Shown here one piece after another: positions 9,667 to 19,669 of a stretch of DNA of 64,000 bases. The notes beneath the pieces are model-generated. The model did no database searches. It saw only the letters and a program-made list of their open reading frames with translations, and was not told the DNA's origin. The DNA is from Pseudomonas sp. MWU15-20650. GTDB taxonomy: Bacteria; Pseudomonadota; Gammaproteobacteria; Pseudomonadales; Pseudomonadaceae. The stretch lies in NCBI RefSeq assembly GCF_023242475.1, contig NZ_JALJFG010000005.1:124001-188000 (forward strand), in the 5' to 3' direction. Both the position numbers and the translations under genes were made by a program. Positions within the stretch are counted from its first letter, which is position 1; every line of letters starts with the position of its first letter.

Positions 9667-11436
9667 ATGCCTGAGTACAAAGCTCCCCTGCGCGACATGC
9701 GCTTTCTGATCGATAACGTGTTCGACTTCCATGGCCACTACGCGGCTCTGGGGGCGACGGATGCCAGCCCGGACATGGTCAGCGCGATCCTCGAAGAAGG
9801 CGCGAAGTTCTGCGAGAACGTGCTCGCGCCGCTCAACCGCAGCGGCGATGAAGAAGGCTGCCATTTCGATCAAGGCGTGGTGACCACGCCCAAGGGCTTC
9901 AAAGAAGCCTTCGCCCAGTATGTGCAAGGCGGTTGGCACGGTGTGGCAGCCGACCCGGCCTACGGTGGCCAAGGCTTGCCGCACTCTTTGGGGTTGGTGC
10001 TGAGCGAGATGATCGGTTCCAGCAATACCTCCTGGGGCATGTACCCGGGCTTGACCCACGGCGCGATGTCCGCGATCCACGCCCACGGTACTGACGAGCA
10101 GAAAGCCACCTACCTGAGCAAACTCACGGCCGGCGAGTGGACCGGCACCATGTGCCTGACCGAAGCCCACTGCGGCACCGACCTGGGGTTGATCAAGACC
10201 CGTGCCTTGCCTCAGGCGGATGGCAGCTATGCGGTCACCGGCAGCAAGATCTTCATCTCGGCCGGCGAGCACGACATGAGCGCCAATATCATCCACTTGG
10301 TGCTGGCCAAGTTGCCGGATGCGCCGGCCGGCACCAAGGGCATCTCGCTGTTCATCGTGCCTAAGTTCCATGCGGACTCGGGCGAGCGCAACGCGGTGCA
10401 CTGCGGCTCCATCGAGCACAAGATGGGTATCAAGGCTTCGGCCACGTGTGTGCTGAACTTCGACGGCGCCAAGGGCTTTTTGATTGGCGAGGCGAACAAA
10501 GGCCTGAACTGCATGTTCACCATGATGAATCACGCGCGGCTTGGTACCGGCATGCAGGGCTTGTGCAATGGTGAAGCGAGCTTTCAAGGGGCGATCAAAT
10601 ACGCCAACGACCGCCTGCAAATGCGCTCGTTGACGGGCGCGAAGGCTCCGGAGAAAGCCGCCGACCCGATCATCGTGCACCCCGATGTACGCCGCATGTT
10701 GCTGACCATGAAGGCTTTCAACGAGGGCAACCGCGCGCTGACTTACTTCACCGCGCAACTGCTCGATACCGCGCACCTGAGCAACGACCCCGGCCAGCGC
10801 CAGGAGGCCGAGGACCTGTTGGCCTTCCTCACACCGATCTGCAAAGCCTTCATGACTGAAACCGGTCTGGAGGTGACCAACCACGGCATGCAGGTATTTG
10901 GCGGCCATGGCTACATTCGTGAGTGGGGGATGGAGCAGTTGGTACGCGACTGCCGGATTGCGCCGATTTATGAAGGCACCAACGGCATCCAGGCACTCGA
11001 CTTGCTGGGCCGTAAAGTGCTTGGCAGCCAAGGCAAGCTGCTGCGTGGGTTTACCAGGATTGTGCACACGTTCTGCGCCACCAACGCCGAGCATCCGCAA
11101 CTCAGCGCCTATGTGGCCCAGCTCAACCGGCTGAATCAGCAATGGGGCGAGCTGACGCTCAGCGTGGGCACTGCGGCGATGAAGAACCCCGACGAAGTAG
11201 GCGCTGCGGCGATGGATTACTTGATGTACAGCGGTTACATCATCCTGGCCTACCTGTGGCTGCGCATGGCGATTGCGGCCCAGGCCCAGGACGACGCGGC
11301 GTTTGCCAAGGCCAAGCTGGCCACCTGCGAATTCTATTTCAAGCGCTTGCTACCGCGCACCGCGACCCATCGGGCTGCGGTGGAAGCGGGCAGCGAGTGC
11401 CTGATGAGTCTGCCTGGGGCGGCATTTGCCTTTTGA
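9667..11436 (+). CDS. Acyl-CoA dehydrogenase, long type, copy 2
   Basis: A 589-residue paralogue of the enzyme at 6275, with the same N-terminal MPEYKAPLRDMRF, core blocks MCLTEAHCGTDLG and [10 protein letters not shown], catalytic region [17 protein letters not shown] and C-terminal extension. It should oxidise acyl-CoA thioesters in beta-oxidation with ETF as electron acceptor; chain-length preference cannot be read. The frame opens at 9610, but the family start at 9667 is preferred (GGAGACATTGCC upstream). It lacks the PsrA-like operator of copy 1. It corresponds by position to PAO1 PA0507 or PA0508. Confidence 0.9.
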   Translation: MPEYKAPLRDMRFLIDNVFDFHGHYAALGATDASPDMVSAILEEGAKFCENVLAPLNRSGDEEGCHFDQGVVTTPKGFKEAFAQYVQGGWHGVAADPAYGGQGLPHSLGLVLSEMIGSSNTSWGMYPGLTHGAMSAIHAHGTDEQKATYLSKLTAGEWTGTMCLTEAHCGTDLGLIKTRALPQADGSYAVTGSKIFISAGEHDMSANIIHLVLAKLPDAPAGTKGISLFIVPKFHADSGERNAVHCGSIEHKMGIKASATCVLNFDGAKGFLIGEANKGLNCMFTMMNHARLGTGMQGLCNGEASFQGAIKYANDRLQMRSLTGAKAPEKAADPIIVHPDVRRMLLTMKAFNEGNRALTYFTAQLLDTAHLSNDPGQRQEAEDLLAFLTPICKAFMTETGLEVTNHGMQVFGGHGYIREWGMEQLVRDCRIAPIYEGTNGIQALDLLGRKVLGSQGKLLRGFTRIVHTFCATNAEHPQLSAYVAQLNRLNQQWGELTLSVGTAAMKNPDEVGAAAMDYLMYSGYIILAYLWLRMAIAAQAQDDAAFAKAKLATCEFYFKRLLPRTATHRAAVEAGSECLMSLPGAAFAF

Positions 11437-11558
11437 TGACCTAAAAATACCAGCCAGTCACAAGTGGACCCTATGTGTCTTAAAAGTTGTTCGGTTACAC
11501 TCGGGGCCTGTAAAACCGATCCTATCGAATCACTTTTCACGTTCTCACGAGGTTTGCC

Positions 11559-13337
<1,779 letters not shown>

Positions 13338-13351
13338 GGACGAGGCGGGCG

Positions 13352-13369
13352 TGTAAGCATTCTCTTACA
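13352..13369. promoter_or_regulatory. GacA upstream activating sequence for rsmY
   Basis: TGTAAG-CATTCT-CTTACA is a perfect match to the GacA box TGTAAG-N6-CTTACA. It ends about 57 bases before the predicted rsmY start, the distance typical of GacA-dependent small RNA promoters. It begins 15 bases after the stop of the dehydrogenase gene. Confidence 0.93.
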
Positions 13370-13425
13370 TGACGTGCTGCTATTCGTCCTCTATCGCCAA
13401 ATTGGATCCACGGATAATCTACTTC

Positions 13426-13550
13426 ACATGGACGTCGCGCAGGAAGCGCAAAGCAACAACACGGACACGTAGGATTCTGCCAGGACGGCGGAGTGAAATG
13501 GATGTCAGGGAAACAGTCTGCAAAGCCCCGCTTCGGCGGGGTTTTCTTTT
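13426..13550 (+). ncRNA. rsmY: Regulatory small RNA RsmY (sequesters RsmA/RsmE)
   Basis: A roughly 120-nt RNA that titrates the CsrA-type translational repressors RsmA/RsmE in the Gac/Rsm cascade. It carries many GGA motifs, the protein binding sites: TGGACG, AGGAAG, CGGACA, AGGATT, AGGACG, CGGAGT, TGGATG. The first part, GGACGTCGCGCAGGAAGCGC, resembles the known RsmY 5' stem-loop. The -10 is GATAAT (13413-13418); no good -35 is visible, fitting activator dependence through the GacA box at 13352. It ends in a strong terminator. The 5' end is estimated from alignment with remembered RsmY sequences. PAO1 rsmY lies in the comparable neighbourhood (PA0527.1). Confidence 0.9.
13523..13550 (+). terminator. 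Intrinsic terminator of rsmY
   Basis: AAAGCCCCGC-TTC-GGCGGGGTTTT forms a strong hairpin with a T-rich tail (TTTTCTTTT). It also separates rsmY from the convergent LysR gene. Confidence 0.93.
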
Positions 13551-13578
13551 GCCCGCGAAAAAGTCAGGCCACTGACGT

Positions 13579-14478
13579 TCAGGGCTGCGCCTGTGGCGCA
13601 TTCATTACGTCCTCCAGCAAGGTACGCAGCAACGCCATCGTCGCTTGCTGGCGTTGCACATCGCGGCAGACCAAGCCTACTTTCAGCGGCACCCGGGGCT
13701 CACTCAAGGGTTTCCACAACAATGCCTTGCTGTTGTGTTCGTCCTGGGAGCGCCCTGGCAGCACGGTTGCCAGCTTGGTATGGGGCAGGCTGTCGAGAAT
13801 CCCGACCATCGTGTTGAGTTCGGCCTGCACCTGCGGCCGCCGCCCGAGGTTGGACAGTTGCCCCTGCCAGATCTGTCGAACCTGAAACTCCTCCCCCAGC
13901 AGCAACATCGGCAGCTCTGCCGCCTGTTTCAGCGAGACTTTCTTGAATGCGCGCAAGGGGTGGTCTTCGGGGATCACCACCTTCAATTCATCTTCATACA
14001 GCAGCACGCCGTTCAGCCCCGGCTGGCGTGGCGGCAGGTAGCTGATGCCAATGTCCAGTGAGCCGTTGAGCAGCCGTCGCTCAATCTCAAGCCCCGTCAA
14101 TTCGTAGATCTGCACCACCAAGTGTGGCTGGGCCTTGCGCACCCGTTCCAGCATTTGCGGCACCAGGCTGGTGTGCACGGTTTGCAGCACGCCGATAGCC
14201 AAGGTTCGCATTGCCTGGCCCTTGAAGTTGCGCAGCGACTCTACGGCTTGCTGCAGGCCATCAATCAATGGCAACGCATGGTTATAGAGCGTATGTGCCG
14301 CCAGGGTCGGTAGTAGCCGCTTGCTGCTACGTTCGAACAGGCTCACATCCAGGTTCTGTTCCAGTTGGCGAATCTGTTGCGACAAGGCCGGCTGAGAGAT
14401 CGACAGACGCTCCGCCGCGCGGCCTACGTGGCCTTCCTCATACACCGCGACGAAATAACGCAGTTGCTTGAAATCCAT
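13579..14478 (-). CDS. LysR-family transcriptional regulator
   Basis: A 299-residue regulator. The N-terminal winged helix-turn-helix is MDFKQLRYFVAVYEEGHVGR with AAERLSISQPALSQQIRQLE (residues 1-60). The rest is the periplasmic-binding-like effector domain (about 90-290), of the CynR/CbbR-like group. It is transcribed away from the class III aminotransferase, with 200 bp between the starts, and probably regulates it, as LysR proteins usually control the divergent gene. The effector is unknown. Confidence 0.88.
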   Translation of the reverse strand: MDFKQLRYFVAVYEEGHVGRAAERLSISQPALSQQIRQLEQNLDVSLFERSSKRLLPTLAAHTLYNHALPLIDGLQQAVESLRNFKGQAMRTLAIGVLQTVHTSLVPQMLERVRKAQPHLVVQIYELTGLEIERRLLNGSLDIGISYLPPRQPGLNGVLLYEDELKVVIPEDHPLRAFKKVSLKQAAELPMLLLGEEFQVRQIWQGQLSNLGRRPQVQAELNTMVGILDSLPHTKLATVLPGRSQDEHNSKALLWKPLSEPRVPLKVGLVCRDVQRQQATMALLRTLLEDVMNAPQAQP

Positions 14479-14580
14479 AAGACATACTTATCGAAAAAGC
14501 TGGAAAATCGAAATGGCCGATGGCCCGCGAGACGCCTAGTCTAGCGCCTATTCGCAGGGCTTACAGGGCCGGATCGGGCA

Positions 14581-14691
14581 ATGAATAACGTTTATATTTA
14601 TAGCGTTTACATAGGCAAGACAAAAAATCTCAAAGCGGTGTTTGCACCGGGCACCGACCAAGGTCAGGTTGCTATTGGGGGTGAGCTGTGA
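14581..14691 (+). CDS. Possible 36-residue micro-ORF translationally coupled to the aminotransferase
   Basis: The ATG at 14581 opens a 36-codon frame encoding MNNVYIYSVYIGKTKN and ending in GQVAIGGEL. Its TGA overlaps the GTG start of the aminotransferase as GTGA. The first half is AT-rich and uses rare codons such as ATA, unlike neighbouring genes. The ribosome site is weak (GGATCGGGCA). It could be a leader peptide that sets translation of the next gene, or chance. I recognise no homologue. Confidence 0.35.
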   Translation: MNNVYIYSVYIGKTKNLKAVFAPGTDQGQVAIGGEL

Positions 14692-15947
14692 ACCTGTTTC
14701 GTCGCCCTGCGCCGAGCCTGGACGATCTGATCCTGGCGACGCCGCATGATCTGTCCAGTGAATGCCTGATGCCCACGGTGGCGCGACCCGCGCAGGTCTT
14801 CGTGCGTGGCCAGGGCTCCTGGCTCTGGGACAGCGACGACCGGGCCTACCTCGATTTCAGCCAGGGCAGTGCCGCCAATAGCCTCGGCCATAGCCCACAG
14901 GTGTTGATCAAGGCCCTGGCCGATCAGGCTCAGGCGTTGATCAACCCTGGCAACGGCCTGCATAACCGCGTGCAACTGAACCTCGTCGATCGGCTGTGCC
15001 ATCACACCGGCAGCGAGCAGGGTTACCTGCTCAACAGTGGTTCGCAAGCGTGTGAAGCGGCGATCAAGTTGGCGCGCAAATGGGGGCAACTGTATCGCGG
15101 TGGCGCCTATCACATCATTAGTGCCAGTAACGCTTGCCATGGCCGCAGCTTTGCGGCGCTGGCGGCCTCGCCCGGCGCGGGGGGCAACCGTTTTGAGCCG
15201 CAATTGCCAGGCTTCAGCCATGTGCCCTTCAACGACCTGCCGGCCCTGCATGCCGCCGTAGATGCACAGACCGTGGCCATCCTGTTGGAGCCGATCCAGG
15301 GCGATGCCGGCGTGATCCCGGCCACGGAACATTACCTCAAAGGTGTTGAACGGCTGTGCCGGGAGTTGGGAATCCTGCTGATCCTCGATGAAGTACACAC
15401 CGGTATCGGCCGTTGCGGTAGCTTGCTCGTTGAACAGCAGTACGGCGTGCGTGCCGACATCATCACCCTCGGCAAGGGCTTGGGTGGCGGCGTGCCGTTG
15501 GCGGCGCTGCTGGCGCGAGGCAAGGCTTGCTGCTTTGAAGTGGGCGAGCTGGAAGGCACCCATCATGGCAATGCGTTGATGGCGTCGGCCGGGGTGGCGG
15601 TGCTCGATACGGTGCTGGAGAGCGGCTTTCTTGAACAGGTCCGAGAGTCTGGCCTTTACTTGGGCGAAGGTCTCGCCCGCCTGGCTTATCGCTACGACCA
15701 CGGCCAGTTGCGCGGTCATGGCCTGATGTGGGGCCTGGTGCTATCGGATGATTCAGCAGATGCCGTTGTAAAAGCTGCCCTGCACGAAGGCTTGATCCTC
15801 ACCGCCCCGCAACCCAATTGCTTGCGCTTCACGCCGGCGCTTACGGTCAGCCAAGGCGACATTGACGAAATGCTCCTGCGCCTGGCTCGCGCCTTTTCCC
15901 GCGTGCGCACCGCCCAACTGCAATGCCGCAAAGGCATCGCCGTTTAA
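14688..15947 (+). CDS. Class III PLP-dependent aminotransferase (ArgD/AstC-like)
   Basis: A 419-residue aminotransferase of fold type I, subgroup III, related to acetylornithine/succinylornithine aminotransferase. The PLP lysine is K263 in ITLGKGLGGGVPL; ILLILDEVHTGIGRCG carries the PLP-ring aspartate, and NSGSQACEAAIKLAR and HGRSFAALAAS are typical. Compared with ArgD it has about 20 extra N-terminal residues. Start GTG 14688 has GGGGGTGAG just upstream. The amino donor is not predictable; an omega-amino acid or ornithine derivative is likely. It faces the LysR gene and ends in a terminator. PAO1 has a class III aminotransferase (PA0530) in the same region. Confidence 0.88.
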   Translation: MNLFRRPAPSLDDLILATPHDLSSECLMPTVARPAQVFVRGQGSWLWDSDDRAYLDFSQGSAANSLGHSPQVLIKALADQAQALINPGNGLHNRVQLNLVDRLCHHTGSEQGYLLNSGSQACEAAIKLARKWGQLYRGGAYHIISASNACHGRSFAALAASPGAGGNRFEPQLPGFSHVPFNDLPALHAAVDAQTVAILLEPIQGDAGVIPATEHYLKGVERLCRELGILLILDEVHTGIGRCGSLLVEQQYGVRADIITLGKGLGGGVPLAALLARGKACCFEVGELEGTHHGNALMASAGVAVLDTVLESGFLEQVRESGLYLGEGLARLAYRYDHGQLRGHGLMWGLVLSDDSADAVVKAALHEGLILTAPQPNCLRFTPALTVSQGDIDEMLLRLARAFSRVRTAQLQCRKGIAV

Positions 15948-15982
15948 TCCTGTATTCCTGAACCGTCTCGCGGCATACGCGG

Positions 15983-16021
15983 CGCCTCCAGCCTGATTTG
16001 TTTGGCTGGGGGCGTTTTTTT
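15983..16021 (+). terminator. Intrinsic terminator
   Basis: CGCCTCCAGCC pairs with GGCTGGGGGCG across a 10-base loop and is followed by seven T. It ends the aminotransferase transcript. Confidence 0.9.
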
Positions 16022-16130
16022 GTCTGTTCATTAAAGGGTGGCCCAGTGCCAGATCCCACTGAACCCTTACCCCCTCCAAAAGGTCGATTAGCTACACGGC
16101 TCGCACGAGCCGACTTTCTGGAGCTGACCT

Positions 16131-16289
16131 ATGGATATCATTCGTATCATCATCGCCATTCTGCTGCCGCCACTGGGTGTGTTCCTGCAAGTGGGCTTCG
16201 CTGGCGCGTTCTGGCTGAATATTCTGCTGACTTTGTGCGGTTACTTCCCCGGCATCATTCACGCGGTGTACATCATCGCCAAGCGTTGA
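16131..16289 (+). CDS. Pmp3/YqaE family small membrane protein (UPF0057)
   Basis: A 52-residue protein, MDIIRIIIAILLPPLGVFLQ followed by VGFAGAFWLNILLTLCGYFP and GIIHAVYIIAKR. This is the complete Pmp3 family pattern: two membrane helices joined by a short loop, with LPPLGVFLQ and LxxLGYxPGxIHAxY signatures. Family members affect membrane potential and stress tolerance; the mechanism is unknown. GGAGCTGACCT gives a good ribosome site. It ends 5 bases before the convergent pqqE stop. Confidence 0.92.
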   Translation: MDIIRIIIAILLPPLGVFLQVGFAGAFWLNILLTLCGYFPGIIHAVYIIAKR

Positions 16290-16294
16290 GAGCC

Positions 16295-17446
16295 TCAGCC
16301 TTTTGCGATGAGCCGTGAGTTGCGCTCGTTGCGAAAGGCCAGTTGCTCAATGGTCTGGGTGGCCTGTTCGGCCTCTTCTCGCGCTTGCAGGATGATGCCG
16401 TGTTGCTCGGACTTGCTGCACACCGGGTCGGCATTGCTGGCGTCACCCGTCAGCATGAACGCCTGGCAACGGCAGCCGCCGAAGTCCTTTTCCTTTTCAT
16501 CACATGAACGGCACGGCTCGGGCATCCAGTCATAGCCGCGAAAGCGGTTGAAGCCAAAGGAGTCATACCAGATGTGTTGCATGCTGTGGTCGCGCACATT
16601 GGGAAACTGCACCGGCATTTGTCGGGCGCCGTGGCAGGGCAGGGCAGTACCGTCCGGGGTGACGGTGAGAAAGAGGCTGCCCCAGCCATTCATGCAGGCT
16701 TTCGGGCGCTCTTCGTAGTAATCCGGGGTCACGAAGATCAGCTTGCACGGGTGGCCTTCGGCTTCGAGTTTGGCGCGGTATTCATTGGTGATGCGTTCGG
16801 CGCGCACCAACTGTTCCCGGGTCGGCAGCAACCCCACACGATTGAGCTGCGCCCAGCCGTAGAACTGGCAGGTGGCGAGTTCGACGAAGTCCGCTTCCAA
16901 CGCGATGCACAGCTCGATGATGCGGTCGATCTTGTCGATATTGTGCCGATGGGTGACGAAGTTCAGCACCATCGGGTAGCCGTGTGCCTTCACCGCGCGG
17001 GCCATTTCGAGCTTCTGCGCAAAGGCTTTTTTCGAGCCGGCCAGCAGGTTGTTCACTTGCTCGTCGCTGGCTTGGAAGCTGATCTGGATATGGTCCAGGC
17101 CGGCTTTCTTGAAGTCGCTGATCTTCTGCTCGGTCAGGCCGATGCCTGAGGTGATCAGGTTGGTGTAGAACCCCAGCTTGCGCGCCTCGGCGATCAGCTC
17201 GGCGAGGTCCTGGCGCACCAGCGGTTCGCCGCCGGAAAAACCCAGCTGCGCGGCGCCCATCTCGCGGGCTTCGCGAAATACCTTGAACCACTGCTCGGTG
17301 CTCAGCTCTTTGCCCTGCTCGGCGAAATCCAGCGGGTTGGAGCAATACGGGCACTGCAGAGGGCAGCGATAGGTCAGCTCGGCCAGCAGCCACAGTGGCA
17401 AGCCGATGGCGGGCTTTTCAGGCAAGGGTGATCCAGTGCTGAGCAC
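16295..17446 (-). CDS. pqqE: PqqA peptide cyclase PqqE (radical SAM)
   Basis: Radical SAM/SPASM enzyme that forms the Glu-Tyr carbon bond in PqqA, the first chemical step of pyrroloquinoline quinone synthesis. The SAM cluster is CPLQCPYC in [16 protein letters not shown], and the SPASM cluster cysteines include [27 protein letters not shown] and DPVC. The frame opens at GTG 17479, but GTG 17446 has GGAGG at ideal spacing, giving 383 residues, the family length. It overlaps the end of pqqD by 29 bases. Last gene of pqqFABCDE. Confidence 0.97.
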   Translation of the reverse strand: MLSTGSPLPEKPAIGLPLWLLAELTYRCPLQCPYCSNPLDFAEQGKELSTEQWFKVFREAREMGAAQLGFSGGEPLVRQDLAELIAEARKLGFYTNLITSGIGLTEQKISDFKKAGLDHIQISFQASDEQVNNLLAGSKKAFAQKLEMARAVKAHGYPMVLNFVTHRHNIDKIDRIIELCIALEADFVELATCQFYGWAQLNRVGLLPTREQLVRAERITNEYRAKLEAEGHPCKLIFVTPDYYEERPKACMNGWGSLFLTVTPDGTALPCHGARQMPVQFPNVRDHSMQHIWYDSFGFNRFRGYDWMPEPCRSCDEKEKDFGGCRCQAFMLTGDASNADPVCSKSEQHGIILQAREEAEQATQTIEQLAFRNERNSRLIAKG

Positions 17447-17693
17447 GGGCGACCTCCATGAATTGCTCGATGTCGTCACCCAGCTCAGGTACGCCGGGGA
17501 ATTGCTTATCCAGCTCGGCGATGATCGCCGCTACGTTGCGCTCGCCGTCGATCAAGCCACCAATCAACGCCGCACTGTCGTTGAGCTTGATCATGCCCTC
17601 GGGGTAGAGCAACACATGGCCTTTTTGCGCGGGCTCATACTGGTAGCGATAGCCCTGGCGCCAGGTCGGTTTTCTGCTGCGATCAAAGCTCAT
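17418..17693 (-). CDS. pqqD: PqqA-binding chaperone PqqD
   Basis: A 91-residue PqqA-binding protein (RRE domain) that presents the PqqA peptide to PqqE. The characteristic blocks [20 protein letters not shown] and [19 protein letters not shown] are present. It overlaps pqqC by 4 bases (ATGA) and pqqE by 29, as expected for partners made in fixed ratio. Confidence 0.96.
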   Translation of the reverse strand: MSFDRSRKPTWRQGYRYQYEPAQKGHVLLYPEGMIKLNDSAALIGGLIDGERNVAAIIAELDKQFPGVPELGDDIEQFMEVARAQHWITLA

Positions 17694-18442
17694 AGTGTGA
17701 TCCCTTTATGCCAGACCCGCCGCTCGGTCACGCTGTGATAGGGCGGGCGGTTCAGTTCATAGGCCATGCTCATGGCATCCAGCATGCTCCACAGGATGTC
17801 CAGTTTGAACTGGAGAATTTCCAGCATGCGCTCCTGGCCTTCGCGGGTGGTGTAGTGCTGCAAAGTGATTGCCAGGCCGTGCTCCACATCACGACGGGCT
17901 TGGCCCAGGCGGGTGCGGAAGTATTCGTAGCCAGACGGGTCGATCCACGGGTAATGCTGTGGCCAGCTGTCGAGGCGCGACTGGTGGATGTGTGGCGCGA
18001 ACAGCTCGGTCAGTGAACTGCTGGCAGCCTCTTGCCAGCTGGCGCGACGGGCGAAGTTGACGTAGGCGTCTACTGCGAAGCGCACGCCAGGCAGTACCAG
18101 CTCCTGGGAGCGCAGTTGGTCCGGGTCGAGGCCGACCGCTTGGCCCAGGCGCAGCCAGGCTTCGATGCCGCCGTCTTCACCTGGCGCGCCATCGTGGTCG
18201 AGCAGGCGCTGGATCCACTCGCGGCGAATTTCGCGGTCCGGGCAGTTGGCCAGGATCGCGGCGTCTTTCAGCGGAATATTGACCTGGTAGTAGAAACGGT
18301 TGGCGACCCAGCCCTGGATCTGCTCGCGGGTGGCGCGGCCTTCGTACATCGCCACGTGGTACGGGTGATGGATATGGTAGAAGGCGCCTTTGGCCCGCAG
18401 GGCGGCTTCGAATTCGGCGGTGGTCAAGGGCGTATCAGTCAT
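17690..18442 (-). CDS. pqqC: Pyrroloquinoline-quinone synthase PqqC
   Basis: A 250-residue cofactorless oxidase of the TenA/PqqC fold that performs the final eight-electron ring closure and oxidation to PQQ. Family blocks [40 protein letters not shown] and [18 protein letters not shown] match, with the active-site histidines and arginine in these blocks. pqqC is widely used as a phylogenetic marker in Pseudomonas. It is coupled to pqqD. Confidence 0.97.
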   Translation of the reverse strand: MTDTPLTTAEFEAALRAKGAFYHIHHPYHVAMYEGRATREQIQGWVANRFYYQVNIPLKDAAILANCPDREIRREWIQRLLDHDGAPGEDGGIEAWLRLGQAVGLDPDQLRSQELVLPGVRFAVDAYVNFARRASWQEAASSSLTELFAPHIHQSRLDSWPQHYPWIDPSGYEYFRTRLGQARRDVEHGLAITLQHYTTREGQERMLEILQFKLDILWSMLDAMSMAYELNRPPYHSVTERRVWHKGITL

Positions 18443-18453
18443 GTCGTCAGCTC

Positions 18454-19365
18454 CTACAATTCAATGCTCATGCCGTCGTAAGCCACTTCAACATTACGCC
18501 GCACCAGCTCCGCCCGCTCGGGGGAGTCTTCATCGAGGATCGGGTTGGTGTTGTTGATGTGGATAAGCACTTTGCGCTGTTTGGGCAGGTGTTCCAGCAC
18601 TTCGAGCATGCCGCCGGGGCCATTCTGTGCCAGGTGCCCCATCTCGCGCCCGGTGCGCGTGCCGACGCCACGGCGTTGCATTTCATCGTCGTCCCACATC
18701 GTGCCATCCACCAGCAGGCAGTCGCTGCCGGCCATGATCTCCAGCAACGGCGCGTCGACCTTGCCCAGGCCCGGGGCGTAAAACAATTTGCCGCCGGTGC
18801 GCAGGTCTTCGACGATCAGACCGATGTTGTCGCCCGGGTGTGGGTCGAAACGGTGCGGTGAGTAGGGCGGTGCGGCACTGCGCAGCGGTAGCGGCGTGAA
18901 GCGAAGGTTGGGACACGCCGGGATGGTGAAGCTGGCATCCAGTTCGATGCGGTTCCAGGCCAGGCCGCCGTTCCAGTGGGTCAGCATGGTGAACAGCGGG
19001 AACCCGGTGCTCAGGTCTTCATGGACCATGTCAGTGCACCACACCTGGTGCGGGCAGCCTTCGCGCAGGCTCAGCAGGCCAGTGGTATGGTCGATCTGGC
19101 TGTCCATCAGGATGATTGCACTGATGCCGGTATCGCGTAGGGCCCGGCCGGGTTGCATGGGCGCGAAGCCCTGAAGTTGCGCACGGATGTCGGGGGAAGC
19201 ATTGCACAGCACCCAGTTCACGCCATCGTCGGAAATCGCGATGGACGACTGAGTACGCGCCTGGGCCCGCAGGCTACCGTCGCGAAAGCCTGCGCAATTC
19301 ACGCAGTTGCAGTTCCACTGCGGAAAACCACCGCCGGCGGCGGAACCTAGAATCTGGACAAACAT
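18454..19365 (-). CDS. pqqB: PQQ biosynthesis protein PqqB (metallo-beta-lactamase fold)
   Basis: A 303-residue protein of the metallo-hydrolase fold that hydroxylates the tyrosine-derived part of the PQQ precursor. The N-terminal [19 protein letters not shown] carries the Cys cluster typical of PqqB, and [16 protein letters not shown] replaces the usual HxHxDH. The frame opens at 19383, but [11 protein letters not shown] at 19365 is the family start, with TGGAGCGACC upstream. A terminator-like hairpin lies between it and pqqA. Confidence 0.96.
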   Translation of the reverse strand: MFVQILGSAAGGGFPQWNCNCVNCAGFRDGSLRAQARTQSSIAISDDGVNWVLCNASPDIRAQLQGFAPMQPGRALRDTGISAIILMDSQIDHTTGLLSLREGCPHQVWCTDMVHEDLSTGFPLFTMLTHWNGGLAWNRIELDASFTIPACPNLRFTPLPLRSAAPPYSPHRFDPHPGDNIGLIVEDLRTGGKLFYAPGLGKVDAPLLEIMAGSDCLLVDGTMWDDDEMQRRGVGTRTGREMGHLAQNGPGGMLEVLEHLPKQRKVLIHINNTNPILDEDSPERAELVRRNVEVAYDGMSIEL

Positions 19366-19387
19366 GGTCGCTCCATCAAGCAAAGCT

Positions 19388-19421
19388 CAAAACAAAAACG
19401 CCCCGGGCGAACCGAGGCGTT
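19388..19421 (-). terminator. Attenuator-like hairpin between pqqA and pqqB
   Basis: Read on the minus strand, ACGCCTCGG pairs with CCGGGGCGT (9 pairs, one G-U) across TTCGC and is followed by TTTTTGTTTT. It lies 16 bases after the pqqA stop. Partial termination here would give much more pqqA peptide mRNA than enzyme mRNA, in line with PqqA being the consumed precursor. Confidence 0.8.
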
Positions 19422-19436
19422 GTATTACCCAGCAGA

Positions 19437-19511
19437 TTAACGACTGGCGAAGTACATGGTGACTTCGAAACCGATGCGCAGATCAGTGTAAGCAGGTTTG
19501 GACCAGGTCAT
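19437..19511 (-). CDS. pqqA: PQQ precursor peptide PqqA
   Basis: A 24-residue peptide, [24 protein letters not shown], too short for most gene callers. Glu16 and Tyr20 in FEVTMY are the conserved pair that PqqE cross-links and that ends up as the PQQ core. TAGGAG sits 8 bases before the ATG. It follows pqqF and leads pqqBCDE. Confidence 0.97.
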   Translation of the reverse strand: MTWSKPAYTDLRIGFEVTMYFASR

Positions 19512-19568
19512 ATTCATACTCCTACCGAGGGATGGGACTTTCACTACCGAGTAATACATATAGTCCAC

Positions 19569-19580
19569 CTCCAATTGGAG
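19569..19580. promoter_or_regulatory. 12-bp palindrome upstream of pqqA
   Basis: CTCCAATTGGAG is a perfect palindrome 58 bases before the pqqA start; an AT-rich TATATG lies a few bases downstream on the minus strand. It could be an operator for pqqA or part of the promoter. No regulator is assigned. Confidence 0.4.
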
Positions 19581-19669
19581 ATGTTCAGATATTGCTAGGG
19601 AATATTACTCAATTCTTTCCAAGTTAGCGCTGTCTTGATGGAAAAAGGCTGTTGCAGGGTTGGCAATGA

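Noticed and set aside
13369..13575. 68-codon frame and overlapping frames across 13369-13600
   Set aside because: They cover the GacA box, the rsmY RNA and its terminator, which explain the sequence better.
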